A DNA stretch of 64,000 nt, taken from NCBI GenBank assembly GCA_038040445.1, contig JBBPIG010000006.1, positions 155,812-219,811 of the forward strand, read 5' to 3'. Within the stretch, counting starts at the first letter, position 1; every line of letters starts with the position of its first letter. Below, piece by piece: positions 10,469 to 18,313 of this stretch. Made by a program: the position numbers and the translations under genes. The notes beneath the pieces are model-generated. The model did not search any database. It was given only the letters and a program-made list of their open reading frames with translations, and was not told where the DNA came from. This DNA comes from Acidobacteriota bacterium. Its GTDB lineage: Bacteria > Acidobacteriota > Blastocatellia > UBA7656.

Positions 10469-11467
10469 CTAGTGCCAGCCCCGGAAGGGCTGATATGGCG
10501 CGCCCTGTGATACGGTCCTTTGCATTGCGAGCGCTTGATCGTGAAGGACACGCCTGAAGTTCATTCGTTCGCCGGTGCGCCGGTGCGGGAACTCGGCGGT
10601 CATCAAGCGCTCATACTCGTTGAGAAATCGTTTACGTGCGGCGTCCTTGATCTGAATGCCCTGGAGGGCGTCGCCAGTGAAATCGTTCGCCTTTACCACT
10701 TCCAGATTTGTTACATTCAGCACGAGCCGGTCGGCAATCAGCGCGCGCAGCTCCTCGATTAGATCGAGCGCGAGCGAACAGCGGCCATAGTCAAGGCTGT
10801 GCAGGAAGCCTAAGTAAGGATCGAAGCCCACCGATACCAGTGCCCCGATTGCTTCGTTGTACAGCAGCGTGTAGGCGAAGCTGAGCAGGGCGTTTATCGG
10901 GTCAGTCGGCGGGCGGCGCGTTCGCTTTTTGAAATCCATCGAGCGGCGTAGCATCCGAGGAAAGCCTTTGAAATAGATCGCGGCCGCCTGGCCTTCTATT
11001 CCTCGAAGCACGTCGATGGTGGGTTTCTCGGTGGCCTTCACTGAAAGCCTTGCGAGTAGAGAGATCTCGAGCTGGAGCTTGCATTCGGGATGATTGCGCT
11101 GATGACGGGCGAGCACTTCTGAAGAGTTGTCGATCTTGCCGGATACGATGGCGCTAGCGACCTCGGCGGCGAAGCGGACATCGCGGACTCGCTCATACTG
11201 GCGCACGCGCAAAAAGGCGTTCTTGGATTCGAGCGGCGCGAGGCGGCCCTTGAGCTTGCCGTGTGAGCTGAGAAAGGTGGTGTCAATGCCGCGGTCGAGC
11301 AGGAAAGCCATGGCCTGGGTTGAGACTTGAACGTTGCCGAAGATTACGACTCGGTCAACTTTGAAGTCGTGAATCTCGGCGAGCTTGACGTTGTCGCGCT
11401 CGACGACGAGGCGGTTGTGAGTCTTGCGGAGAGTGGCTTGTTGGTCGGTGATGTAGAGAGTTGGCAT
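10469..11467 (-). CDS. cas1: Cas1 integrase
   Basis: A 332-residue Cas1, the metal-dependent integrase that inserts spacers at the array leader together with Cas2. The expected active-site residues are visible: Glu in GIEGQAAAIYF, His in GFLHSLDYGRCSLALDL, and Glu in LIEELR. The N-terminal beta domain starts MPTLYITDQQATLRK; an upstream in-frame start would add 19 unrelated residues, so I place the start at ATG 11467. It begins just downstream of the RDD gene stop (11469), which suggests one transcript. It is a free-standing Cas1 with no RT or Cas6 fusion, unlike many RT-associated type III systems. Confidence 0.97.
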   Translation of the reverse strand: MPTLYITDQQATLRKTHNRLVVERDNVKLAEIHDFKVDRVVIFGNVQVSTQAMAFLLDRGIDTTFLSSHGKLKGRLAPLESKNAFLRVRQYERVRDVRFAAEVASAIVSGKIDNSSEVLARHQRNHPECKLQLEISLLARLSVKATEKPTIDVLRGIEGQAAAIYFKGFPRMLRRSMDFKKRTRRPPTDPINALLSFAYTLLYNEAIGALVSVGFDPYLGFLHSLDYGRCSLALDLIEELRALIADRLVLNVTNLEVVKANDFTGDALQGIQIKDAARKRFLNEYERLMTAEFPHRRTGERMNFRRVLHDQALAMQRTVSQGAPYQPFRGWH

Positions 11468-11468
11468 T

Positions 11469-12119
11469 CTACGAGCACCCCCGCGTCCCGCAATGAGGAC
11501 AGTACTTGGTTGATACCGGGACACGCTCGCCGCACCCCGCGCAGACAGGCCGGAGTTTCTGATACTGACCCTCGCTGATGACTTGCGTACCGGCTAGATA
11601 GTCCTCGATCCGCCGGCCAGTCGGGTTGAGCCACACGAACGCGAGCGAGACAAGCTCATACGCTATTGCGAATGGCACAAGCGCCCACGTGCAATAGGCA
11701 GCCTGGCCGAGAGCAATTGACAAACGTCGTAGCGCGGCTCGGCAAATCCCACAAGGCTGCTTTGATGACACGGACACAACTCGAAGGCGGAAGATCCACT
11801 TGCCTGGGCCGCGGCCCGAAGGCGCGCCGTCACATATCAAGTGATAAGCAATGACTACGAACACCCACGGAGGGAACACGTAAGCGATGAATGGCAGCGG
11901 CGCCAAGCGATCGATCACTTCCGCCAGGAGACGGCGCGCCACGGTCGATTGCCGGCTTGTGACTGCCGAGGACTGAATGGTGTGCGCAGCCGCGCCGCAA
12001 GCCGGGCAGAAGCTCGCAGCGTTCGGTAGCCGGGCGCCACATTCGCAGCCTGCGGATTCGCGCATTCTCGCGAGCCGAGCAGCGGTGGTATTCATTAGCG
12101 CGCTTCTGATCATTCCCAT
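11469..12119 (-). CDS. RDD-family membrane protein with two zinc ribbons
   Basis: A 216-residue protein with an N-terminal zinc ribbon (CECGARL...FCPACG, about 24-42), an RDD-type membrane core of hydrophobic helices (FPPWVFVVIAYHLICD, then WALVPFAIAYELVSLAFVW, with GKWIFRLRVV between) and a C-terminal zinc ribbon (CAGCGERVP...YCPHCG). Start ATG 12119 is chosen because GAGGTG sits seven bases upstream; a longer reading would overlap the previous gene. RDD proteins are poorly characterised membrane proteins, some linked to ion transport. Its position between a penicillin-binding protein and cas1, one base from cas1, suggests co-transcription, but it is not a known Cas protein. It may be a passenger or an unrecognised ancillary component. 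Confidence 0.82.
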   Translation of the reverse strand: MGMIRSALMNTTAARLARMRESAGCECGARLPNAASFCPACGAAAHTIQSSAVTSRQSTVARRLLAEVIDRLAPLPFIAYVFPPWVFVVIAYHLICDGAPSGRGPGKWIFRLRVVSVSSKQPCGICRAALRRLSIALGQAAYCTWALVPFAIAYELVSLAFVWLNPTGRRIEDYLAGTQVISEGQYQKLRPVCAGCGERVPVSTKYCPHCGTRGCS

Positions 12120-12129
12120 GATTTTCACC

Positions 12130-14493
12130 TCATTTAGAACATCGGCGCAGCTCACGCCCTGCGACGAAGTACGCTTCCACGCCGGGACCGTCCGTGACGC
12201 ACCCACGTTGCGGGTCAATCTTCAGCACCCGTACATTAGCCGGCATCTCGATCGCACCTTCCAGCAGGTCCGGGCGATAGAGCTTGACTCCATTCCTTAT
12301 GAATGACGCCCAGATCGGCATTGCCGTGGTCACGCCTTGAAAGCCGTGCTCGAGCTTGAGAGCAGGCTTGTTATGCGGCATACCGACCCAGGTGACTACG
12401 ATGAGTTTTTTCGAAACTGATACGAACCAGAGATCGGCAACTTCTCCGGTTCCCGTTTTCGCGGATACCTCTGCATCGCTCGACAAGCCAGCGAGACTGA
12501 GTGCTCCGCTCGCCGTTCCGCCCGGCTTGAGCACCGAGCGCATCATCTGCGTCAGGACATAAGCGGGCGCAGGATCAACGATGCGAATCGGCAATGGGCG
12601 CGGCAGGTTGATTCTTGCGCCGTCGCGATAGACGGCTGCGAATGGCGTATGCGATACCTTCGCCCCGCCGTTAGCGAAGATGCTGTAGCCTTCGCACAAG
12701 TCGAGGGCGGTGGTTTCGCTGCCGGCCGATCCGCCGATCGCAAGCATGCCGGTCAGGTCGTCTGAGTAGGCGCCGGTGGCTCTGTGTATGAACTCCCGTA
12801 CAGAAGCGAGCCCTGCGTCGTGAGCCGCGACCACCGCCGCGCCGTTGTCGCTGCGAGCGAGCAGCGCGCGCGCAGTTCCGGGCGCGCCAACGTGGCTTGT
12901 TGGGCGATAGTCATCAACCTGATCATTCTGAGGGTCGATGATAGTAGCTTCGGTGAACGGTTCGCCCGCGTGCCACCCGTGATCTACTGCTTGCAAGTAA
13001 ACGAACGGCTTGATCGCAGATCCGGTAGAGCGCTTTGCGGTGGCGTAGTTGAACTCGCTGTTGCGCCCGTTGGCCATCGCGAGAATCTCACCCGTCTGCG
13101 CGTCCATGGCCACGAGCGCAGCTTGTATCGGCTCATCGCCTCGCTGATCAGCGGGCAAAGTGCGGCGAACGCGCGCGACCATCGGGTCCATGCGAGAGAG
13201 CTGATCGTTCACCGCTTTGCAGGCCGCGATCTGAAGCTCCGGCTCGATCGTCGTAAAGATGTGGACGTTACCCGCCGCGAAGTCCCGGCCAAGGGTTTCA
13301 GTAAGCTCGCTTGCAGCGAGATTCTCAAACGGCTTCGAGATCAGATCGAGCGAGCGCTCAGGTTGCTGCTGGCTGGCGAAGATGAACCTGAGGGGCTCGG
13401 CTTTTGCCTGGGCGATGGTTTCGGCGGAGTAGCGGTTGGGGGAAAGTTGTTGCATTAAGTTCAAGACTCTTTCGCGGCGAGCAAGAAGCAATGAGTAGTC
13501 GTTATTATGCGCGGCTCGAAGATAAATTTCCGGCTGATTCAAGAGAGCCGCCAGACTGGCTGATTGGGCAACAGTGAGGCTCCGGACCTCAGCGCCAAAG
13601 AACTCTTGAGCGGCAGCCTCAAACCCCAGCAGAGTCGGGCCGTTCTCAACATGTCCGAGATAGACGTTGTTCGCGTATGCACAGAAGATTTCCTGCCGGG
13701 TCATCATTCGAGTTGCGGCGAGCGACAGGAATAGCTCACGCTCCTTTCGACTAAAGGTCTTGTCGCTCTCCTTGAGCACCGCTATTTTCATCAATTGCTG
13801 AGTCAAGCCCGATCCGCCGGACGTCCTCTTGAACCCGCTGGTTATCCACTTGAGGCCGCTGCGCGCGATACCAAGCTCATCGATTCCGTTGCTTGATTCG
13901 AACGTCTTGTCCTCGCTGGCGCGAACGGCGTCGTACAACGGCGAGGGTATGTAGGCAGAGGCTGGAAGGACTATGCGGCGGACATTCATTTCTCGCGCAC
14001 GCTCGTCGCGAACCATGCGCATTAAGGCAATCAAGGTTTCCGGCTCGACCTCGACCTGATCGACCGGGCGAGAATCGACCGAAATGGCGGCGATTCGATC
14101 GCCTTCAAATGTGAGCGTGCAACTAGGGAGTTCGGGAAGCCGCGAGCGGATGTGCAGCGTTCGGCCTGGGAGCGCACCTGGGAGCACAGGCGTCCCGCCT
14201 GCAAGATGTGAACTCGCATGACCTAATTCGCCGTCTAACCAAAAAGTTCCAGGCACTCCGTGTTCACTGCTTCTGAAGCCTACGCGAGTCAGGTGTTCAA
14301 TGATTTGCTTGGGGGCGTACCTGCTGATTGCGGCGATAGACTTTCGAGCGAGCGAAAACAATCGTTCCGGTAAGGTTGCCGTTGTTAGACTCTGCTCTTG
14401 GTAGCAGCGACCATGCACCTCCACCAGGCAAGCTGGTGGCATCCTAGCAGCTTTCACACAGTTTGTGCGGTAGGTGGTATCCCTGATTTCCAC
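12130..14493 (-). CDS. Class A penicillin-binding protein lacking its membrane anchor
   Basis: About 787 residues if read from GTG 14493. It contains a GT51 transglycosylase domain (ASEDKTFE, GGSGLTQQLMK, then RKERELFLSLAATRMMTRQE and ANNVYLG) followed by a transpeptidase domain with SxxK (STGSAIKPF), SxN (SDNG) and KTG (AKTGTGEV). Such enzymes polymerise and cross-link peptidoglycan. The usual N-terminal transmembrane anchor is missing. The first 33 or so residues look non-native and homology-like sequence begins only near ATLPERLFSLARK, so the gene appears 5'-truncated or has lost its anchor. The His usually found in the first GT51 motif is also absent (ESSNGID). It lies between the CARF membrane protein and the RDD gene, same strand, and is unexpected inside a CRISPR locus. 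Confidence 0.85.
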   Translation of the reverse strand: MEIRDTTYRTNCVKAARMPPACLVEVHGRCYQEQSLTTATLPERLFSLARKSIAAISRYAPKQIIEHLTRVGFRSSEHGVPGTFWLDGELGHASSHLAGGTPVLPGALPGRTLHIRSRLPELPSCTLTFEGDRIAAISVDSRPVDQVEVEPETLIALMRMVRDERAREMNVRRIVLPASAYIPSPLYDAVRASEDKTFESSNGIDELGIARSGLKWITSGFKRTSGGSGLTQQLMKIAVLKESDKTFSRKERELFLSLAATRMMTRQEIFCAYANNVYLGHVENGPTLLGFEAAAQEFFGAEVRSLTVAQSASLAALLNQPEIYLRAAHNNDYSLLLARRERVLNLMQQLSPNRYSAETIAQAKAEPLRFIFASQQQPERSLDLISKPFENLAASELTETLGRDFAAGNVHIFTTIEPELQIAACKAVNDQLSRMDPMVARVRRTLPADQRGDEPIQAALVAMDAQTGEILAMANGRNSEFNYATAKRSTGSAIKPFVYLQAVDHGWHAGEPFTEATIIDPQNDQVDDYRPTSHVGAPGTARALLARSDNGAAVVAAHDAGLASVREFIHRATGAYSDDLTGMLAIGGSAGSETTALDLCEGYSIFANGGAKVSHTPFAAVYRDGARINLPRPLPIRIVDPAPAYVLTQMMRSVLKPGGTASGALSLAGLSSDAEVSAKTGTGEVADLWFVSVSKKLIVVTWVGMPHNKPALKLEHGFQGVTTAMPIWASFIRNGVKLYRPDLLEGAIEMPANVRVLKIDPQRGCVTDGPGVEAYFVAGRELRRCSK

Positions 14494-14518
14494 CGGCCCC
14501 GCTCTGCTTGCGGAGAAA

Positions 14519-15025
14519 CTACAATAGTGGCATCCAGTATTTGTAGACGTGCAGCTGCTGCGGAGTCGGCCTGTGGTAGAGCTTCACGGGAATCCAATTC
14601 CGATAGAGGCACCCAATGATAGTCCCCGCTTGCACCGGTCCTTGGATGAACAAGTGAAGCTCCGTACAGCCGATTGATTCGAAGTATCGCCGTTTATCTC
14701 GAAGAGAATTGACGAGTTGCTCCAGGTCCGCTGTGCATTTGATGCCGTCCATGGTCAGCTCTTCGATGGGCATCGGCCAGCCTTTGGATCGAAGGAGCTG
14801 GTCAACTTGCGGCTTCATCGAGTTAGTAGTATCAACGAGCGACACTGCCAGAGCGGCAGGCCCGGAGGTCTTTACACCTTCATGAAGTGAGATAAGCTGC
14901 TGGAAGTTTTCAAACGGCGGAGTCTTTCGGGCGAGGTCGCGCAGTTGCGTGTTTTGCTTCCAGAGGCGAAACGCGGCATAGGCTGCGAACACGACGTAGC
15001 GACCTGAAGAATGTTTGCGAGCCAA
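14519..15025 (-). CDS. Membrane CARF (Cam1-like) protein, N-terminus apparently frameshifted
   Basis: The readable frame (TTG 15025) gives 168 residues: a hydrophobic YVVFAAYAAFRLW, then a Rossmann/CARF-like domain (ALAVSLVDTTNSM; helix MKPQVDQLLRS; LHLFIQGPVQAGTIIGCL; WIPVKLYHRP; ending YKYWMPLL). A single membrane helix plus a CARF domain of this size resembles Cam1, the cyclic-tetra-adenylate-gated membrane effector of type III CRISPR; the final strands also recall SAVED domains. A better start exists at ATG 15063 with GAAAGG upstream, giving MFTWLNSLGSSIGWLANILQ in another frame. Restoring one lost base near 14995-15010 would join both into one full transmembrane helix. So the gene is either frameshifted or misread by one base. 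Assignment is by pattern, not alignment. Confidence 0.6.
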   Translation of the reverse strand: MARKHSSGRYVVFAAYAAFRLWKQNTQLRDLARKTPPFENFQQLISLHEGVKTSGPAALAVSLVDTTNSMKPQVDQLLRSKGWPMPIEELTMDGIKCTADLEQLVNSLRDKRRYFESIGCTELHLFIQGPVQAGTIIGCLYRNWIPVKLYHRPTPQQLHVYKYWMPLL

Positions 15026-15079
15026 CCGATGGAACTGCCTAATGAATTGAGCCAGGTAAACATGGTCAAGCCTTTCGTC

Positions 15080-15190
15080 GCTAGTCAGTTGTAACTTGTC
15101 AGTTGTAACTTGTAACTCGTCACCGAGCTTTGAGTGCTAACGACTGACTTCTGATCTCTGACCTCTGACTTCCGACCTCTGACTTCTGCT
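15080..15190. repeat. Low-complexity tandem repeats
   Basis: The gap between the DUF1874-like gene and the CARF membrane gene holds short imperfect direct repeats: TCAGTTGTAACTTG (about 15086-15116) and TCTGACCTCTGACTT-like units (about 15147-15188). There is no gene here. Such runs are prone to slippage and may have contributed to the deletions seen on either side. Confidence 0.7.
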
Positions 15191-15203
15191 CACTTCGTCC
15201 TCG

Positions 15204-15443
15204 TCAGAGTCCGAATTCAAACCCTATCTCTTCGATCTCTTGCCGGCTAAGAACGACGCCTGCCGGGATTCGTGATTTCAGCTTGAAGACGATGGCCTTC
15301 TCGCCAGTTTGTTGAGTGTACTCGGTGCGATTGACCGGCACGGCGTGTTCAAGAGTTCGCTTAAGACCGCAGAGCGTCAACGGCTGGTAGGTGTACGAGC
15401 CAAAACTGGTGATGACCGAAGTGTTAAGCAGCCTTATTGTCAT
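15204..15443 (-). CDS. DUF1874 (AcrIII-1/Crn2 ring-nuclease family) protein missing the catalytic segment
   Basis: 79 residues. The start (RLLNTSVITSFGSYTYQPLT) and the end (VPVNRTEYTQQTGEKAIVF, KLKSRIPAGVVL, EEIGFEFGL) match my memory of the DUF1874 consensus, whose members normally have about 100-115 residues. The family includes viral AcrIII-1 and the host ring nuclease Crn2, which degrade cyclic tetra-adenylate using a His in a SAIGHxxT motif plus an Arg and a Glu. Here the stretch between YQPLT and LCGLKR is gone, with the GH motif, and the usual RxPEG reads RIPAG, so Glu is replaced by Ala. The frame is intact. It is probably an inactive remnant, or possibly a non-catalytic cyclic-nucleotide binder. 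It lies 96 bp downstream of the effector operon. Confidence 0.62.
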   Translation of the reverse strand: MTIRLLNTSVITSFGSYTYQPLTLCGLKRTLEHAVPVNRTEYTQQTGEKAIVFKLKSRIPAGVVLSRQEIEEIGFEFGL

Positions 15444-15539
15444 CTGAGTCGTTAATCGATCGGTGCCACGTCAACGGGATCGTTGAACCGTCCAGCAAGG
15501 TTGTTAGACATTCCGCAGGTGACATGAGCTATACCGACC

Positions 15540-17705
15540 TCAACTGTCCGAATATTCGTTGCCATTCTTTTCCAGCAGCGGCAGACCTATTTCCTCCTTG
15601 CTAGCCAATGGCAGGGGTATTGGTTCAGGGCGTCGTTTATTACCGACGAACCATTCAAACTGCATCCCTTCAGGATTGGGTTTAGCGAAGTCCCCGTGAG
15701 GTTCAACATAGTAAGGCGGACGGGGATAGTGGATAGGCAAACCTATGGAGGGTTCAGTGAGCAGTGCTTGCAAGTCTTTGACATTTTCCAGTTCGAGAAA
15801 ATCCTTGCCGTAAAGCTCTTTCATCTTCGTCTTGAATGAAATGACACAACGCTCACGCCAGACGCTCTCCGTGATGGTTCGCCAGCCACTTGTGTCCAAC
15901 ATGGCATAACGTTCGCCCGGATCGCAGATTTCCACCTTCTCTACTTTGACCAAGACACTGCCGAACCCAAGCGGCTTGGCGAAACCGAGGCGATGATGCC
16001 AGCCCTCGAGTTCCAGAGCCCAAAGCAGCGCGCCCACCTCTTCTTTTGCCAGATTCTCGAATTCCACCGTGAAAGTGAACGCCCCAGATTTCAACACGCC
16101 GCTGGCAGTGCGATTTTGATCGTCTTCTCTCCAGCCCGAGCGTACATACTCTTGCTCGCTAAGCATTTGCCCGTGATGCCGATACACCTTGCGCCCTCGC
16201 AACCGCGCTTGGTTGTCATCGTAGTTGAGTTTGCCTGTTCGATCAGGCTGCCCGTCCCCCCTTACCAGATAGAAGTTGGTGGTAGTTGGTTTGGGACTTG
16301 AAAGAATGGCAAGAGGGATTGGTGTCTCGAACGCCTCAATTGTGCCTGCGACCGGCTTGCCGTGCGAGAAGCGGACACGGCCAGCGTAGGCGGTTTGTTT
16401 ACCTTGTGCTTGCTTCTCCTCTCCGGAGACCCAGCCAAAGATACGGCACGCCGGGCACAGCGTTTGTGCGTCATTGCAGCGATGAAGGCGCGGAGGCAAC
16501 AGATCACCTATGGAGCGCTTGTATCCCACTCGTGGAACGGAAACGGGAACAATGAACTCGACTTGGGGGTTATTCGATGTTCCGTTCAAGAATGCGTATA
16601 CAAGCTCGCCGCCTTTCAATTGTCGCTCCTCATCTCTGTACACGAAGCGACTGAGAGCGGGTTCGTCACCAACACGCTTATCGATTGGTTGGCCTTGCCG
16701 AGAGCGGTTCTGCACTTTATCGCGGTGGCGTTCTTGATAGTCTGAGATCAACCCTTCGTAGGCTCTACGGACAGGCTCATCCAGACTGATTGTCTCAGGG
16801 CAAGAATCGTCTTCCTGATCTCGGAAGAAAAACCGCTCGCTGTGTTTCGGCTCAATGTTTTGATTTGTCAGGCAAAGCCATCCCGGTTTCACAACCTGAC
16901 CGTCGCGTAAATTACTTTCTAGTTCATCTCTGCTGTTGCCAAGCGCAACAACATCCCAGAACTTTATTCGAGGGTGAGGGTGCTCAGTCAGTTGCATTAT
17001 GGCGAAACACTCTTTGCCATGAGTCAAATCGCGCAGCTTTACTTCCATGCCAGCTTTTGTACGAACTTTGAAGAGGCGCGTTCTGCGATTTTGCGGCTCT
17101 TTCACCAAAGTCCCGCTTGGCTTGATTGGCCAATAGCGAAAGAGCCATGCCGCATATTGTTCGTCTCTCGGCCCGGTACCGATTCGCAAATCTGCCGTGC
17201 CCGTTAGCAAACGCAAGAGCCAGCCCGACGCGCTTTTTTCCACTCGCGCTGGAACCAACCAAGGAGCCTGCCTTGAGTCAAAGTGATAGCTCAACCTCTT
17301 GTTGGTGAAAACCGCAAAACAGGAATTCGTCGCGGTCTCGAATATTGCACGAATCATTCCGCGCAAGCTGCTAGCAGGCAAAGCTGGTTGTCCTTCGTAC
17401 TCGAAAAATCGGTAAATCTTGTGCCCTTCCTTCTCCTTATCTTTCAACTCTCGTACCGCATGCGAGTCGGAGATGAACAGCGGTGTCTTTGCGTCAACGC
17501 GACAAGTGATGCGCCCGGTTAACCCGATATAGCGGTCGTGCGGCGGCGGCGGACAATTGCCCAAGTTGTGATCGGTTGGGCGTTCACGCTCCAGGTAGCG
17601 CACGAAGTTGTAGGGATTGAGAAAGCGATACGGGCCTTTGCGCTCTTTGGTCTTCGGTTCTTCGCTGGTTGAGACTTGATTTTGCGTGTTCTGCTCGACA
17701 GCCAT
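15540..17705 (-). CDS. cas7: Type III-D Cas7 with insertion (TIGR03986-like RAMP)
   Basis: 721 residues. The N-terminus carries the family hallmarks FLNPYNFVRYL and HDRYIGLTGRITC, then a RAMP fold with SSLRGMIRAIFETATNSC. A Cys pair motif CPACRIFGWVSGEE lies near the middle, and the C-terminal glycine-rich loop is LGFAKPLGFGSV. This matches the TIGR03986 RAMP of III-D loci, the counterpart of the Cas7-insertion subunit in the III-Dv complex, which caps the backbone near the 3' end of the crRNA. It is the last effector gene of the overlapping operon, 14 bp after csx19. The size is normal for the family. Whether its own loop aspartate is cleavage-competent cannot be judged by eye. Confidence 0.88.
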   Translation of the reverse strand: MAVEQNTQNQVSTSEEPKTKERKGPYRFLNPYNFVRYLERERPTDHNLGNCPPPPHDRYIGLTGRITCRVDAKTPLFISDSHAVRELKDKEKEGHKIYRFFEYEGQPALPASSLRGMIRAIFETATNSCFAVFTNKRLSYHFDSRQAPWLVPARVEKSASGWLLRLLTGTADLRIGTGPRDEQYAAWLFRYWPIKPSGTLVKEPQNRRTRLFKVRTKAGMEVKLRDLTHGKECFAIMQLTEHPHPRIKFWDVVALGNSRDELESNLRDGQVVKPGWLCLTNQNIEPKHSERFFFRDQEDDSCPETISLDEPVRRAYEGLISDYQERHRDKVQNRSRQGQPIDKRVGDEPALSRFVYRDEERQLKGGELVYAFLNGTSNNPQVEFIVPVSVPRVGYKRSIGDLLPPRLHRCNDAQTLCPACRIFGWVSGEEKQAQGKQTAYAGRVRFSHGKPVAGTIEAFETPIPLAILSSPKPTTTNFYLVRGDGQPDRTGKLNYDDNQARLRGRKVYRHHGQMLSEQEYVRSGWREDDQNRTASGVLKSGAFTFTVEFENLAKEEVGALLWALELEGWHHRLGFAKPLGFGSVLVKVEKVEICDPGERYAMLDTSGWRTITESVWRERCVISFKTKMKELYGKDFLELENVKDLQALLTEPSIGLPIHYPRPPYYVEPHGDFAKPNPEGMQFEWFVGNKRRPEPIPLPLASKEEIGLPLLEKNGNEYSDS

Positions 17706-17719
17706 GCCTGCTCCTCCTT

Positions 17720-18313
17720 CTACTCTGCCAACTCACGCAACCAGACGAACTCTACGCGTCCGGCGCGGCTGAACGTCCAATAACAAATGCGCACTCGTTG
17801 CCAAGCTGCCGTCGCGGCTGGCTCAGGGTAGTCGAGTGACGCGCGGCCTACCCGGTCGTCAAACCAGCGGGTTTGCCCGTCTTTGCGCTCGCCCCAGAGC
17901 AAGGCGCTTTCATCGCAACGGTGAAAAGTGACAACCTTGGTTTTCGTCCAGAACTTATCTGGCGCCGATTGATTGCTAGATGGCGGTTGCGCAGTGGGTT
18001 TGCCGATAAAGCGCCAGCGAAAGTTTGCGCCATCACGTCGCAACTCCAAATCGCCTCCATCGCCGAACAATCGGCCACGCTCCAACAGGTTGATCTCGTC
18101 CGGCAGCGCGTCTCGCTCGAAATCTATCCGGCTGGCATATTCCCAGATGCGGAACGGCATTTCGTTCAGGCTGTACTTTGATAGCAACTCAGCCAATTCG
18201 GTTTCCGCGCACAGACCCCCCCAGATTGCCAGATCAGCTTCGCCATATTGCTTCCCTGTTGTTACTTCGGTGACAAGTTGATTGAAGTCCACTGCTTTCT
18301 GCTTTGCGCTCAT
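17720..18313 (-). CDS. csx19: Csx19, type III-D subunit
   Basis: 197 residues. No enzyme motif is visible. The central LLERGRLFGDGGDLELRR...FRWRFIG and the C-terminal strand VRICYWTFSRAGRVEFVWLREL resemble Csx19, a small subunit unique to III-D complexes, described in III-Dv structures as part of the effector. Context supports this strongly: the gene overlaps the double-Cas7 gene by 4 bp (ATGA) and precedes the TIGR03986-like RAMP by 14 bp, the expected III-D order. The name is assigned on motif memory plus position, so it carries some uncertainty. Confidence 0.78.
   Translation of the reverse strand: MSAKQKAVDFNQLVTEVTTGKQYGEADLAIWGGLCAETELAELLSKYSLNEMPFRIWEYASRIDFERDALPDEINLLERGRLFGDGGDLELRRDGANFRWRFIGKPTAQPPSSNQSAPDKFWTKTKVVTFHRCDESALLWGERKDGQTRWFDDRVGRASLDYPEPAATAAWQRVRICYWTFSRAGRVEFVWLRELAE

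Noticed and set aside
13050-13458. Plus-strand long frames within the PBP and RT genes
   Set aside because: These are antisense shadows of high-GC genes; the minus-strand proteins have full motif sets.
15204-15443. Calling the DUF1874-like gene an anti-CRISPR (acrIII-1) acquired from a virus
   Set aside because: It sits within the cas locus, on the same strand, and lacks the catalytic motif, so a decayed host ring nuclease is the simpler reading.
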